A DNA stretch of 64,000 nt from Quillaja saponaria (taxonomy: Eukaryota > Streptophyta > Magnoliopsida > Fabales > Quillajaceae): assembly GCA_029379385.1 (NCBI GenBank), contig CM055613.1:16882001-16946000 (forward strand). Reading direction: 5' to 3'. The notes below the pieces were generated by a model that searched no databases, had not been told where the DNA came from, and saw nothing but the letters and a program-made list of their open reading frames with translations. A program made the position numbers and the translations under genes. This document shows positions 32,790 to 48,400 of this stretch, in pieces (position 1 is the first letter of the stretch; every line of letters begins with the position of its first letter).

Positions 32790-34630
32790 CTTGCATATAG
32801 ATCATCCATATTCTTTTTTTATTTAAAGATCATTTCATTCGAGATCAAAATTTATTTTAAATTAGTTTTTACTCAAAAGCCTTTAAAATTATGAATAAAA
32901 GCATTTAGTTTTTGAGAAAATAGTATTGTTAACTAAATTCAATTTTATTTTAATCAATTGAATTTATATTCTTTTATGTTGTATGGACCCTATATTTTTT
33001 ATTTCGAATGAAATATAAGGGAGGGCTTGTATAGGTTTTAGAAATAGATGGGAGATTCGTGTAATTTCGACATAATTTAAGAGAGATTGGAGTAATTTGC
33101 ACAAAATAAATTAATAATCTTACCAATCAATTATACCAAAATTACACAACATCAAGCTTTCGAGGGGCTCATTCAAGACTTACTCAAATTATTACTCAAC
33201 ATAAACCAAGGCTTGGTTTGGGAATGATGTGGCTTTTTGAGAAGTGTTGTGCTCTTCTAGCTCTCTTAGAACTGCTTTTAAAAAGCCATAACAGTAATGT
33301 TTGGTAAAATAATGTAAAAATTGTTTTTAATAAGTAGAGCCACAAAATTAGACTTGATTTGGTAATGTTGTAGCTTGTTTATTATTATTAAAAATAAAAT
33401 TATATTAGGCTTTTAAATTTTTGAGAGCAAAAATCAGCTTTTAAAAGCACCACTTGAGGTTCTTTTAAAAGCCCAGAGTAAAAGCACCCTAGCTTTTTGT
33501 TTACCAAATATACAAAATGTAACTTATGCTTTTCATAAGCTTAAGCACCCTCCCAAAGAGCATTATTAAACCAAGCCTAATAGCTTTAGTTACGACTCAC
33601 TGAGATAAAGAAAAGCAAAACAAAGATTTCGTCATTTATGAATCGTACCCTTCTCTACCCTTAAAGATAGGGTGTCTTAACCACCCAATAGCTATTCCAT
33701 CCCTCATCGTTTATCTATGAATATCCCAACGAAAAAAGAAAAAGACCTCATGGTAGTGAATATAGGTTCCACCACCCATCAATGCATGGTTTTCTTCAGC
33801 TCATTATTATTCTAGACGGTGAAGATATTATTGACTATGAATCAATATTGGGCTTATTTACACAGATAGATGGAATGGCAAAAAACCACTCTACAATATA
33901 TGCTTTATGTAACATGTTGGGATTATAGCTATTATGTTCATAGAAGAAATTAATAACTGGTTGGTGGCGGCCGATTGACGTAGGCTGATGGTCTCAACCT
34001 CCACTTATTCAATTTTTATGTATGAATAGAGTTGATTCATAATAATATTTATCATTTTGTTTTATAACTTCTTGTAGTATTTACAAACGTAAGATTGAAC
34101 TTTTGCATTGTTACATGATGTTCTTTATGTTTTTTGCTTAAATGCCATAAAATTTGAAATTTATTTGAAAGCTTACATAATAAATTTCATATATTTTAAT
34201 GTTTTTAGATTTGAAAATTAATTCTTAAAAGGCTTACTCACTGAAAATGACATGCCAAGACAAACCAATGAACTAATTATTAAAAAAATTATATAATTGG
34301 AATGTAATTATATAGAATAGATTGTTTGATTCTTTGGTTTGTCTCTGCATGTCATTCTCCAAAGTCAATGTGATACCTTTCATGAGAAAGTGATAGACAA
34401 AATTGAATTATGATTGAGAGATTTAGAGTAATTTGTGATAAATGACACTAATTTGTGAGTTATAAAATGAGATTTTGGATAATTGAAAGAGATTTAGAGG
34501 TGATTGATGCTGATTGAAATTGACGTAGAATGATTAAAATAAAAATTAATTAGAAAATCTAAATTCTGATTAGAATTGATTTGATTCGATCATCATTTAG
34601 TAAATTTATCTTCCAATCAAAAGTAAATTT
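32790..34630. repeat. segmental duplication, RLP downstream flank, copy 2
   Basis: Collinear with 41160-42640: for example CATTCGAGATCAAA, TTATGTTGTATGGACCC, AACATCAAGCTTTCGAG, CACCACCCATCAATGCATGG and TGGAATGTAATTATATAGAA. It breaks near 34630, where the leader of a large-LTR element begins, before reaching any LRR exon. One MITE is present here but absent from copy 3. Confidence 0.88.
33210..33577. mobile_element. MITE with perfect 10-bp TIR, inserted in copy 2 only
   Basis: Begins GGCTTGGTTT and ends AAACCAAGCC, with imperfect complementarity extending further and AGCTTTTAAAAGC-type internal text. At the paralogous site in copy 3 (about 41570-41590) the flanks are joined with no insertion, which gives a natural empty site. 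The target-site duplication is unclear, so the superfamily (PIF/Harbinger or hAT) is undecided. Confidence 0.75.
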
Positions 34631-34768
34631 GTCATCACAACTTGAAGTTGCAAATGAATTTGAACATGTCACTAGGTCTACATATGTCTCGGGTAACGTA
34701 TGCAAACAAAGCAACATTGTCCCACCTTTGCAATCACGGACCTCTAAACCCAAGCTTTGATATCAATT
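34630..34768 (-). other. leader and primer-binding site of a large-LTR element
   Basis: On the minus strand an imperfect tRNA-iMet primer-binding site (34754-34765, two mismatches) follows the LTR terminus. The leader then matches the one at 17345-17465 (GGGTTTAGAGGTCC, CAAAGGTGGGACAATGTTGC, GTATGCAAAC). The interior is cut off after about 140 bp, where RLP flank copy 2 begins. Confidence 0.75.
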
Positions 34769-37573
34769 TGTCACACCCCTCATAGAGGCATGACTGGTCA
34801 GATGATTGGATAACCAAAGCTCCGTAATCCTATCTTATGACTACTAAACACATACAACTATTGACTAAACCAAATCATAAAAACTAATTTTAAGTTAACT
34901 GTAAAAAATTATTTACTAAGAAAGATAACAATTTATTAAAAATCTGGCAGAGGTTTCTCATAAAGTAGAACATGCCGATATAATATAAACAACAACAACA
35001 AAATAATAAGGAGTTCCACTCCATTTCTCATCATAATAACATATCACTAGAATATTACACAACTTAAGACCAGACACCCCACAATCTAGTTTGACTATAA
35101 ACTTTCACTTGTGATTTCAAGTATGAAATTTCAAAAAATACCTTGTCGTATATTATCGAAAAGCCCCAAACTCTTTTATAAAATATACTGAAATCCTGTT
35201 ACTAAAAAAATAACAACAAAAGAGGGGTAAGTCATATGGACTTAATGAGTAGAAAACATACCTAAATGGTACTAGCATCACTCAATACAAGTATATAGCA
35301 TATATAGTCAATTAATATCAACATGTCATAAATTTAAAACTACTAAGGTTACATGCACACAATTAAGAAAACCTAAGCTTAACAAGTATAATTCAAATAT
35401 CACTCCGTATAATTCAATCAAAGCAATTCAAAACATATAAGTCAAAAAAGGGCTAACTAAGTAATTCAACCCTGCATACCAAATATCTACCTACTAGTAA
35501 TTTTTGTGCCACACACCAAATATATTTCCCATACATAATCCATCCCACCAGAGCTTTGCACTTAATTCTTTTAAAATATTTATCAAAATCAGAATATCTC
35601 ATATCAGAATATCAAAATAGAATATCCTAAGTGCACCTGGATTTCAATTTCGAAAGTAAAAATCTTTTCAGAGAAAAATTCACTTTGGTAGCCCTTATGA
35701 ACCACAAATAATTTTAATCATCAAACATAAATCAAATAACTCAATAAAATATTACACGCTTATTTTTCTATATAGCATATCAAGTCAATTATACATACAA
35801 TTACACATAATAATCTAGCAACCAAAAGGTAGCAGTTAAGCGCTCATCGTATATCGATATTGATCATTACTCCCTCTTGCATTTACGTGTTTCATTGGCT
35901 CAATCGTAGTTCCACAGCTGCAATTACATTTCCCAACTATTGTTTAGTTTGTCCATTTTATAAGTTATAACCTTTTAATTATAACAATCTATGAGTTACT
36001 AAGTTTCAAGTATTTGTTTAAAATTTATTCCTTTTAGGCATTTTCTTGACCCCCTTGAATATATGTTTATTTTTAACTTACATGTTTAACCAAATTTAAT
36101 AAAACCAAGTTTAAGCATTTTGGAAGTTAGCCATCTTTCTTATTTAGAAACTTTTCCTAAAATCAGCCTTGAATTTACTCGATTCCCTACATGAACAAAA
36201 ACAGGGCACTCGTACAATTCCTAGTTTCCGACCTCTGATTCTAATACTTATAGAATTCTCATACTTAGGTATTATATTACAAAACTTTCCAGTCTAGTTT
36301 TTCAAGATGTTAAGAACATTTCATCTTTAGCACTCTACTCCTAATTCATCCTTTAAGGACCCTTAATCTCAACTACTTCAAAACAGGTACAAAACTCGAA
36401 AATCACAACTATGACTTCCAATACTTACAAAATACACACAACAAGGAATTAAGAATTTCACTATTCCAAATTTATCCTTCTATATGTCAGGAACAACTTA
36501 AGAAGTCTTAGGCTGATTCCAACCATAACACTTGATAAAGTCCTTTAGACAGACTGAAGCTCACCTAAAATCTTGCATGGACCTAGTTGTAGTTCAATAG
36601 CTATACCAACAAATATACTTAGAACTAGGTTACAAAATTTTTCAGACATCATCTCAAGACCCTAAGCTACACTTTCTCTTTAGAACTCTTAATTAATTCA
36701 ATCCTAAAAACACCCAAAATACAATATTTCTCTAACCTACGAAATCTGGCCATGCATCCCTTCAAAAATCTTTTAGCTCTCATTTTCCTATACTTTACCC
36801 ACAACTAACACTCTTTTGTTCATACCTATTACTCATTTTCATTAACTTCTTAACCCACAACATTAATCAACCATTATCTACTCTTGTTTACAAATTTTTA
36901 TTCAAATTCCAATAATAACTAACCACCAATAATTGAATTTACCAAGGTTTACTCATAAAGTTATAACTAGTTTCTTGTAAACATTATATTAAACATCTTG
37001 AGTGTATAAGTTACTTCCATTGATGTGTGTGTACATATATACCTATCCAAATAATTCAACATACCACATTAATTCAACATTACTAATAATTCCCACATTA
37101 GTTTTAAAGTTAACTTACACTTGTATTCCATATTAATACCACATACTTTAACTTTCTTTTTCCATTAATTATTTAAGTTCTCTTTTTACTCCTTTTCTCT
37201 TTAGATTTTTTTTTATTCCAATTTCATATACTACCTAATCTTCAAGATTTAGATATATCAAGTTCTATTCAATATCCTACCATTAGTTTCTTTTAAGCTT
37301 TTTGACAAACAACTTAAAGCATTCGTACTTCACTTTCTATGTATATGTATTTATATATATACATCAACTAAGCTAACAAACTTCCTAAAACAAAAATTCA
37401 GCTACCCTATTCTAAACAATAACCAATTTACTTGTTGAGGTGTCCTATCTTATTACCTTAGTTCAATAAATAACCAACACCTCCAAGAACCTCACAAAGG
37501 AGGAAAGGAAAACAACCCATTGCTTTGAAGGAAACCTTGTTGTTGTCACTAACTTCATACCAACTAGATTATT
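34769..37573 (-). repeat. large LTR, copy A, truncated at its 5' end
   Basis: Starts TGTCACACCCCTCATAGAGG at 34769 and is collinear with the solo LTR at 8640-12411 and with copy B. The last several hundred bases diverge, and the element is cut by copy B at 37573/37574. The outer TGTCATAACCC-type end is missing. It is noncoding. Confidence 0.78.
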
Positions 37574-40500
37574 TGTCACACCCCTCACTGAGGTATGACT
37601 GGCTGGAAGAATGGTAACCAAACCTTCGTAACCCTAACTCCAAAACAAAGAAACAACTATGACTCTTGACTAACCAATAAATAAAACTAAAAATTGATAA
37701 AACAAAAGTTAACCATAAAAAGTTTGTTAACTGAAACAAATTATAACTTATTGAAAATTTCAGCAGAGGTCCTCTGTAAATATGAACATGCCTTAAAATA
37801 CAAACCTATAAACCCATGTTCTTACACAACAACAACACAAAGAGAATAAGGAGCTCTGCTCCGTCCACATCATAAACAAGATAATTACTGCACTGTTTCA
37901 TCATACAAAATTAGATACCCTACAGTTTTAATGTGACTGCAAACTTTCATCCTGGACTTCAAGTATGAGATACCAAAGAATACCTTGTCATCAAATCCTC
38001 AACAAATCTCGTATTAGCGGTTAACTTCCTTTAAGGTCTTGTTACTAAAAAAATATCTACAAAAGAGGGGTGAGTCCTAGAAAATGTACCCAAATGGTAC
38101 TAGCATCACTTAAAGCACATATGTCATCATTTAATTTCAAGTAACAATATTCATATCTTAAATTAATAGCACACTCACATAATTATAAGTCTTATAAAGC
38201 CACGATTCACATGTTTCATAATTTATATGAATGAAGCGATATATCCAAAGTTCACAATTCTAAGCAACACAATCAGAACATGCAAGCAAACAAAAGGCCA
38301 ACAAGTAACACAGCCCCCCACAATAGTATCACCCCCTACAGGGCATTTACATACCTGCACAACAGTTTAATCTTCATACATAATCCATCTCACCAAGGCT
38401 GGGCACTCAAATTAAAAAAATAAAATAAAATAAAAATATTTCTCATAACCAGAATATCTCAAAATTTCAAATCAAAATATCCTAGGTGCACCTGGATTTT
38501 AATTTTAGAGATAAAATCATTTCTCAAAAAAATCTCACTTTGTTGGCCCTTATCTACCACAACCAATATCTCACAAACATAACTCAAATAAATCACTGAA
38601 ATACTGCACTTGCTTATTTTCCATATCACATCTATTCAAATACACAAATAATTATACATAATAATCTAGCCCCTAAAGGTAACAGTTACCCACTCACAAG
38701 GCTTACGAATTCAGTTTGTCGTTCCATCTCGAATTCGAGAGTGTCGGTGCATCCATGACACAATCTGAAGCTGAAAATCATAAATTCAAGTATTGCTTAG
38801 TTTATAGTTTTCATGGTTATAACTTCCTAATTAATCATTTAACCAATGCAACCTATGTAAATCAATTCCTATGCACATATTAAAATTTAACTTCTCCTAA
38901 ACAATTTGTCAAATACTTTGAAGGCATATTTAATTTTCATTGATGTATATATATTTATGTATATACATACACCAAGAAATTTAATACAACACCTCAATTC
39001 CATATTACTCACATCCCCAACATTAAATTCAAGTGAAATTAATTATTTAAAATTTATCAAGAGGCTTGAAATCTATAGTTCCAATATCAATATTTTTTAA
39101 TTCCTAGAATTCCTTTTCCAATGATCACATAATCATCCCATAAATTCTTTGATCCTAAGCTTTTACTCATAATTTTTCTTAGTCCTTAATTCTAATCATC
39201 AACTATAAAAAAAATATAAAGAAATCAAAGCCACAAATTAACTAGCTACTAACAAAGCTTATGGCAAGGAGGAGTTTTCTGCACCTAACTCCCTTTGCTT
39301 CCATGGCTAGATTAGGAGGAGTGGGAGCTGTCACTCTTTTTGCTAGCTGTCCTGCCACCTAAGGTACATGGCAGCTTTGCCATTCAACTTAAAGTCCTCC
39401 ATGGCCTAAGGTGAACCTAACTGGTTGAAGGGAGACCCAAGTACAAGCCAAAATGCAAAACAGGGCGGCTACCCCTTTGGTTGTCTCAATTGAGCTAAGG
39501 AAGAAGAATACATCACACATTAAAGTGATACACGGCCACACAAGAGCTATACAAGGCAAAGAAAAAGAAAGCATATGGTTGCAGTACCTAAAGAGCACGA
39601 CAACAAAGCAAGGAAAAGGAAAACTAGGCTTAGTTTCTTGAAGATTTTGGTTGTAGTCCCTGCTGTCCTACCAATTCCCACAGTAACTAGGCTTAAAGGA
39701 AGGCTGGGCCAAAGAAAATTACACCAACAAGAAAGGAGGAGAATAGTGTTCACAGCTAAATTTTAAGAAGACACCAAAATACTATAGAATCAACTAAAAC
39801 AGAATAGGAACATGCCGGTGGAAAGACAAAGAAAAGAAGGTATTCGGCCCTAAAGAAAAAGGCTTAGTAATGAAATATTATAGCATAATGCTCATGTGGT
39901 AAATTGTGACTCTAATTTACCTATAGTTATAAATATATACTCAATTATTGTTTTATATTTCATTATATTCATACCAAATTTTATTTACTAATACACTTTA
40001 AATGAAATGAATTCCAAGTCCAAGTCAATCTATAATATAATGAAAATACATTTTCCAATTTTATACATGAGTGGTGTGTGTGTATATATATACACACTAG
40101 TGTTTATTAACTTTAAACCTAATTTGCCTAAAATTTTATTCACCTAGTTACACAGGTTATGTACGAACATTCTAAAACATACATTAAATTATTGGGATAT
40201 CACATTATTGAAGATTCTTGTAGTGGTTGTCATACAGGGCACTGCACGGATGAAGGGGAAATCAAGCCACAATTGGACTGTTTGCAGCAATTACAAAGTA
40301 ACAAAGTATTAGCTGCCTCTACTACCTTCACACCAAACACACTTGAACCAAGTCAAGGAAATGAAAAAGTGACACTCGACTGAAACAAAGGACAGAGGTA
40401 GAATTTTTCTTGCCATCCCAAACTGATTTCATAGCCAGAAACACGGGAGGAATAACAACCTAAACATGAAGGAGCAACAAGCTATAATCAAAGGAAAATG

Positions 40501-41148
40501 TATAGCAACAAGGGTAGACTGCCTTTCTGCTCTTTGTTTACACCACGACTAGAGAACAAATGGGCATATCAAAGAAAGGCAACCATAGAGCTCTAGAAGG
40601 CTCGAAAACAAGACAAGAAAAGAGAAAAAGAAAACATAGATATACAAGGGAGGGAGTGAGGCGGTGAAAGGAAAAATTCAAGAAGGAAAAAGGAAAACAA
40701 AAATGCCAAAGTCGGTGGATGAGTAAAAGAAAAAGGAGAATAATACCAAAAAATGAAAAAGTAAGCTAGCAAAAGAATGAAGTTAAGGTCAAAGTTTTGA
40801 TTGTGTGGTTCAAAGTTGATCTTGTTGCATGTGTGTGTACATATATATATATATATTGTTTATTTGAGCTTATTTATTTGATTCATACATGTGTTTCACT
40901 ACAAATTTACACAAGATAAAGTCAAGCTTCAAATCAACCAAGATAATTTAGTTGTATCTATACAATTTATTTACAATCAAAGAGTTATAACAATTTTTTT
41001 TAATTTATAGTTTAATATCGAATTATAATCTATTCAATTATAATGTTACTTATTTAATTTGTTTATGTATTTATTATTTTATAATGAAAATTTACACATT
41101 GCATCAAAAACTCGATTTTTCGATATCAAGTTATAAAGGGTTGTAACA
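37574..41148 (-). repeat. large LTR, copy B, complete
   Basis: Starts TGTCACACCCCTCACTGAGG and ends GGGTTGTAACA, about 3.58 kb. The AT microsatellite region (about 40840-40860) and the terminal block match the solo LTR. It is in the same orientation as copy A and directly adjoins it. The flanks (TTATT and ATTAA) do not form a target-site duplication, so it is not a simple solo insertion. Short ORFs in it (39389-39766, 40159-40383) lack homologous open frames in the other copies and are not genes. Confidence 0.8.
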
Positions 41149-41159
41149 ATTAATAATAT

Positions 41160-43003
<1,844 letters not shown>

Positions 43004-45333
43004 TTAGTTCCTAATTTTGAACATCTTATGTACACTATCCACAACAAAGTAGTAGCAAGTGGACATAACAAGTTCAACCAAGTAAAACCAAGCTTGACGC
43101 CAATAGGGATTTATGTACAGAACTGAAGCAACTCCTAACAATAGAAATATGTAAGATACCGTAAAGCTTATGTAGAAAACATCTATGTTGATAAAACCAC
43201 CATCTTCTTCTCCCTCTCCATCTCCAGTATTTGATACAATTGCAGGTGTCTTTTTAACATCATAGCAACTGTTCAATGGAGGTCCGCAAAGAAAAGGATT
43301 TCCCTCATAACTACTCTCCTCAAAGGTCAAAAATTGGCCGTTCCGGTCAGGTGTCTTGCCTGACAAGTTGTTGTGTGCAACACTGAAGACTGCCAAGGTG
43401 GTCAACTCGGTCAGCTGAGGAGGGATTCCACCATTTAAGTTGTTAAAAGAAAGATCCAAACTCTCTATTTGCTTCAAATTGGAGAATGTGAAAGGGATGT
43501 GTCCTGTTAGATTGTTGTGAGACAGATTCAATGCTCGGATCTCAGTCAAGTTCCCAAGCTCATGTGGGATTTTACCAACTAGTTTGTTATGGGAGAAGTC
43601 GATTCCGTTCATAAAAGCAAGAATGTTGCCCTTGTAAGTGTATGATCTTCTCTTTGTTGTGAACTCGACTTGCTCTTCCAGATTCAACAATGAAGTGGTC
43701 ACTGCTTTATAACGACCTAAGAATGTCAACTCCTTCAAGAGACTAGAACCCCCTTCACTGTCTGTCTTGAATGATATGTTGGTCAGGCAATAAGGTATTG
43801 GACCAGAGAGACTATTATGAGAAAGATCTATAATTGTCAATTCTGTCATAAGGCACAACTGATTTGGTATCCATCCCATAAGACTATTATTTTTCAAGAT
43901 GAGGATGTTCAATGCAGAAAGATTGCCTATCCAATCTGGAATTCTCCCGATTATGTCATTGTCTCCAAGATCTAATGTCACCAATGAAGACTGTCCACTG
44001 AATTTTGTTGTCGCTATGCCATTTAACCTATTTTTTCCCAGATGGACATACTTCAAAAAGGATGAATTGATGCAATTTGGTGGAATAAACCCTGTCAGAT
44101 CATTCTCAGAAATGTCAAAGTACTCGAGCCTTTCAAGTTTGCACAATTCCATTGGAATAAATCCTTCGAGATTATTACTCGACATGGAAATGACCTGCAA
44201 ATTGGACAAATTGCCTATCCATCTTGGAAGCTTTCCAACCAAATGATTATTCCTGATATCCAACACTGACAATGTCAAGAAGGACGTGTTGGATATACTT
44301 TGTGGGAAAACAAAGTCGTTGTCATTCAAATACAGTTGCTCTAGACTTGATAGAGTTGACAAAGCAGGAAATACTTGTCCATCTAGATTATTATTTGATA
44401 GAACTAATAATGAAAGCCGAGAGTTACCTACAAATGCATTCCATGGTATTTCTCCAGACAACTGATTGTTGGACAAGTCCAAGGTACGCAAAGAGTTCAT
44501 GTGATCAAAAGAATTAGGAAGCGAACCGTGAAATGCATTCGTAGACATGTCTAGCAACTGCAAATTTGGAAAAGTCGAGCTAATGTTAGCTGGGACTTCA
44601 CCTTGTATGTCATTGTCAGAGACATCAATTTTGGTAATGCTGGGATTGGAATGTGATGGCAATCGGAACTGACCAGTGAAGGAGCAACTTCTGAGACTTA
44701 GTTCCGTCATTTTTGTATTGTTTTCCAACAACCAATTTGGGAATTCTCCTTTGAACTTACAATCCGTGAAATCAACACGTGTCAAGTTATATTGATATAC
44801 TAGAAAGTTTGGAAGGACAAGATCAGTTCTATTAGTTTCAACCGGGGAAGACAAAGTAAACTCTTTCAATTGAAATTTCGGAACCCAATTGCGAAATGTG
44901 GGGACTGTGTCTGGTATGAGTTTGTTGCCATCACCATATATGAAGTTGAGGTATGAATGGTTAGCCAAAAAGGCAAATGTGGCTGGAACTCGAAATTGGT
45001 TTTTGGAGAAGTCAAGATATACAAGTGATTTTAGGCCAGCTACAACACAGGATATATTTCCAGTGAAGTAATTTTGTGAGAGGTCCAACTTCCATAGAGA
45101 TGGCATGCTAACAACATTTGAAGTGATATGTTCCGTGAAGTTATTTTCTGAGAGATCCAAAATTTCTAGAGATGGCATATTGCCAAGGTTTGAGGAGAAA
45201 TTTCCAGTGAAATGATTTATTGAGAGGTCCAATTTCCTAAGGGCTGTCAAATTGCCAAAAGATGGGGGCAATGTACCCTCAAAGTCGTTATAACGTAAAT
45301 TTAACTCCTCGAGATTCTTTAACTTAGACCAAC
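43004..45333 (-). CDS. RLP exon 9: main LRR ectodomain, island, transmembrane segment and tail
   Basis: The exon is 2330 nt, enters at phase 1 after TTTCAG, and is open to the TGA/TAA-type stop ending at 43004. It encodes about 775 residues: roughly 20 plant-type LRRs (LxxLxLxxNxFxGxIP). An island follows (around LTFLGRYKAVTTSLLNLEEQ, ending before NGIDFSHNKLVGKIP), then about four LRRs (RALNLSHNNLTGHIP, ESLDLSFNNLNGGIP). The C-terminus has the cap (GNPFLCGPPLNSC), an acidic spacer (DGEGEEDGG), a hydrophobic helix (FYISFTVSYIFLLLGVASVL) and a short basic/aromatic cytoplasmic end. The exon has no kinase domain. It is fully open and could be expressed if the exon 1 stop were bypassed. Confidence 0.92.
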
Positions 45334-45477
45334 CTGAAATATTGCAGCAGTTGACATTTACTTTAAAACTATGCATAAATAGCAAATCACAGTTACCAAC
45401 TTAAAGAAAAAATATTCCAAAATTGCACCTTGGAAAAATACATGAAAGAAGAATAAATACTGATGCTGATTATTTAC

Positions 45478-48400
45478 CTGTGGTGTGTAGGGTGCCATTG
45501 ATCTCACAGCCAACCATAGACAAGATTTTCAGAGTCGTCAATGTGCCGATGCTTTCAAAGAAGTTATTTCCAAGGTTAGAAGAGGAATCCAAAACCATCT
45601 CTTCTAGGTTGGCCAAGTTACGAAAATCTACATATATTATATAAACTCGTATCAATTCATAAAGGATGGGTACTACTGTCACTGATAATTGCAAAAGCCA
45701 TGTGATGTTAATTAGCTGACAAACACTTGTTCTTTCATGTACCTCCTTCCCTAATCATCACTGGTATATTTATTCAAAATAACTTAAGACTTACCTCCAG
45801 CAACAACTGTTCCTTTAAATTCGTTACTCTGAAGAGAAAGCTTTGCAACAGATGTGAATGCTCGTAATGATTTTCGTAGCGCGCTTCCATTGAGATGTAA
45901 GGCATCTAAGTTGAGGACACTTACATTTATAATTTCTGAAATCAATACATGAAGAGGAATCAAAATTCCCAGGCACCATCAAGATTTAATGAGACTGAAA
46001 ATAAGATATCGATTTCATTTTTATTGCAATTTCCTTTGGGAATTAGTACAGCATCTAAGTTGATGACTCTAAGACAGTCCTTCGCTCCTTGTGCAGGAAC
46101 TACAATAGGTTTTCAAGGGCAAGTGAAATGGAAGTAAATCTTGATATATGAAAAGTACAGCAACGAAAATTATATATATAATCAAATACCTTTCGGGACC
46201 ACAAAACTATCAACGTTGTTAAGGCTTAAATCAAGCATCTCCAGCTTGTTCAAAGCAATTAATCCTGTAATGTAGAAATATAGAAAATGAGTATTGGATC
46301 GTGGTAGCACCCTCAATGCTTGTTGGCACAAAAACAATGACTTTGTATCATACAATCATAATAAGTAGAAGCAAAAAGTGTGAAGAATGCTGCATAATAA
46401 GCAAAAATGGACCACAGCATATGAAAGCTTCAAAGTCAAGAAATATATGTAGCAATTATTACTTATATCACTGATCCTATAAGTTGAAAAAAAAAATTAA
46501 GAGAAAAGATGAAAAAGTGAACCAAATTCACCTTCCTTAGGTTTTAATTACAAGAAGCTAGTTTAAATGTACCTTGAATATCAATTGTTCCTTCCAATCC
46601 AGTATCAGCTAGAGTCAAACTTTTCAAAGATGAGAATCCGCCAAGAGATGATAGGATGATGTTAGTCAAGTTGTTCCCACTTAAGTCAAGGACCTCCAAA
46701 TAGGTCAACTTTGATGTTAGTCGTTCAAGACCTACAAATATATATTCAACATAATCAAAAGTATCAGTCACAAAACAATGAAAAGCTCTAAATGAAATAG
46801 GAATTAATATAGGAGAGACATGGCAACTGTCCGTATTATTACTAGGAACTGATCTCTCAGTCAACTGGTTGTATGCGAAATTTAAAGACTTGAGAGATGA
46901 AAGTCCGCTCAAAGATGATACAGTGCTGTCGTTGAAGTTGTTAGAGCTCAAGTCCAGAACCTCCAAATCAATCCACCTTGCTGATTCAATACCTGCAAGC
47001 CAAAGTGTAGCTTATCATGCCCATGTGCATAAATTTTATAGCAGTTGACAAGCTCAACGAGTACAAAAACAGAGTAGGAGTTCACTGACATTCAGGATTG
47101 AAAGCTGCAAGCTTACCTTGGTTATGAATTGTTGATTCCAAACTATTGCTACTTAGAATCAATATTTTCAAAGATGAGAATCCACCTAGAGATGATAGGA
47201 GGACGCTTCCACTGAATCCGTTCCAATTTAAGTCAAGTACCTCCAAAGACCTCGATTTTGACGATAGTCTTTTAAAACCTAGTGAACAATACATTAATTC
47301 AAGAAATAATCATAATATGACAGTAAACAGAAAGTAGCGGCATGCATTAAACTAAGGTACACTGCACTATTCCACTTAGTATATTGATGTTAGTGAGGGT
47401 GATTTGTCACATTCTGTTTTCTGTATGTATATATATATATATATATATATAACCTAGAAATGAAAAGGTCGAAGGCATTTGGAAAGTGCAGTAGTAAATA
47501 CTGAATAACATTACTTACTAGGAGCTGATGCCTCAGTCAAAAAGTTGTGTCCTAAATATAAAGATTTGAGAGAAGAAAGCACACTCAGAGATGACACGAT
47601 GGTGTCGTTGAAATAATTAGAGCTTAAGTCAAGGACCTCCAGTTTGATCAATCTTGATGATAGTCTTTCAAAACCTGCAAATTTAGCAAACTATTTTATC
47701 ATAACCTAAAACAAAACATTCACTCTGCCTTTTTAATACTATAAATGGAATTAATACAGAGCTTGTTTGGATCAGGGAAGGCTTTCTATTTCTTTCTTTT
47801 TTTATTTGGTAAGGAAGGGAGGAGAATTGAAGGAATTCAAACCCCAATTTGCGGGTTTGGATATGTCTATTAAAATTTCCTAATTTTAACATTCAAAAAG
47901 AGAAAGGGTAAAGTCCTTAACCATATTTCCCTTCTCTTCTTTTACAAAAATGGAAAACCTTTACATTCCTCTCCTCCAAACTTCAATCCAAACATACATA
48001 CCCTTTTAAGCAAACCAAAAATTCTAGTAATCATAATTCATGTTACCTGCCGTTAATGTATATATTGATTACTGTTGAATGTGAGAAGAGAACTAGACAG
48101 TGTACCTTCATTCTTAAGATACCCATCCAAGCCATTGAAACTCAGATTGAGAGTTTTCAAATCTTCAAAGGCAAGAAAACTGGAGAGATTTAGATACCAT
48201 GGCTGTATGCCAAACGCATCCCTATATCCGCCATACCCAGCTTCCCTCACATTATAAAGATTGAGATGGATGACTCTCTTGGTGGTGGAGTTGCATTCAA
48301 CCCTTTCCCACTCACAACAATCTGTTTCTGTTTCCTAGTTAGATGCTGTAAAATTATTAAAGAAATTGGCTTCCAGTTCTAGTAGAGCATTCCTCTCTTT

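Noticed and set aside
39389..39766. Overlapping ORFs of 62-69 aa in LTR copy B
   Set aside because: They occur on both strands with no recognisable motif and are not conserved as open frames in the other LTR copies.
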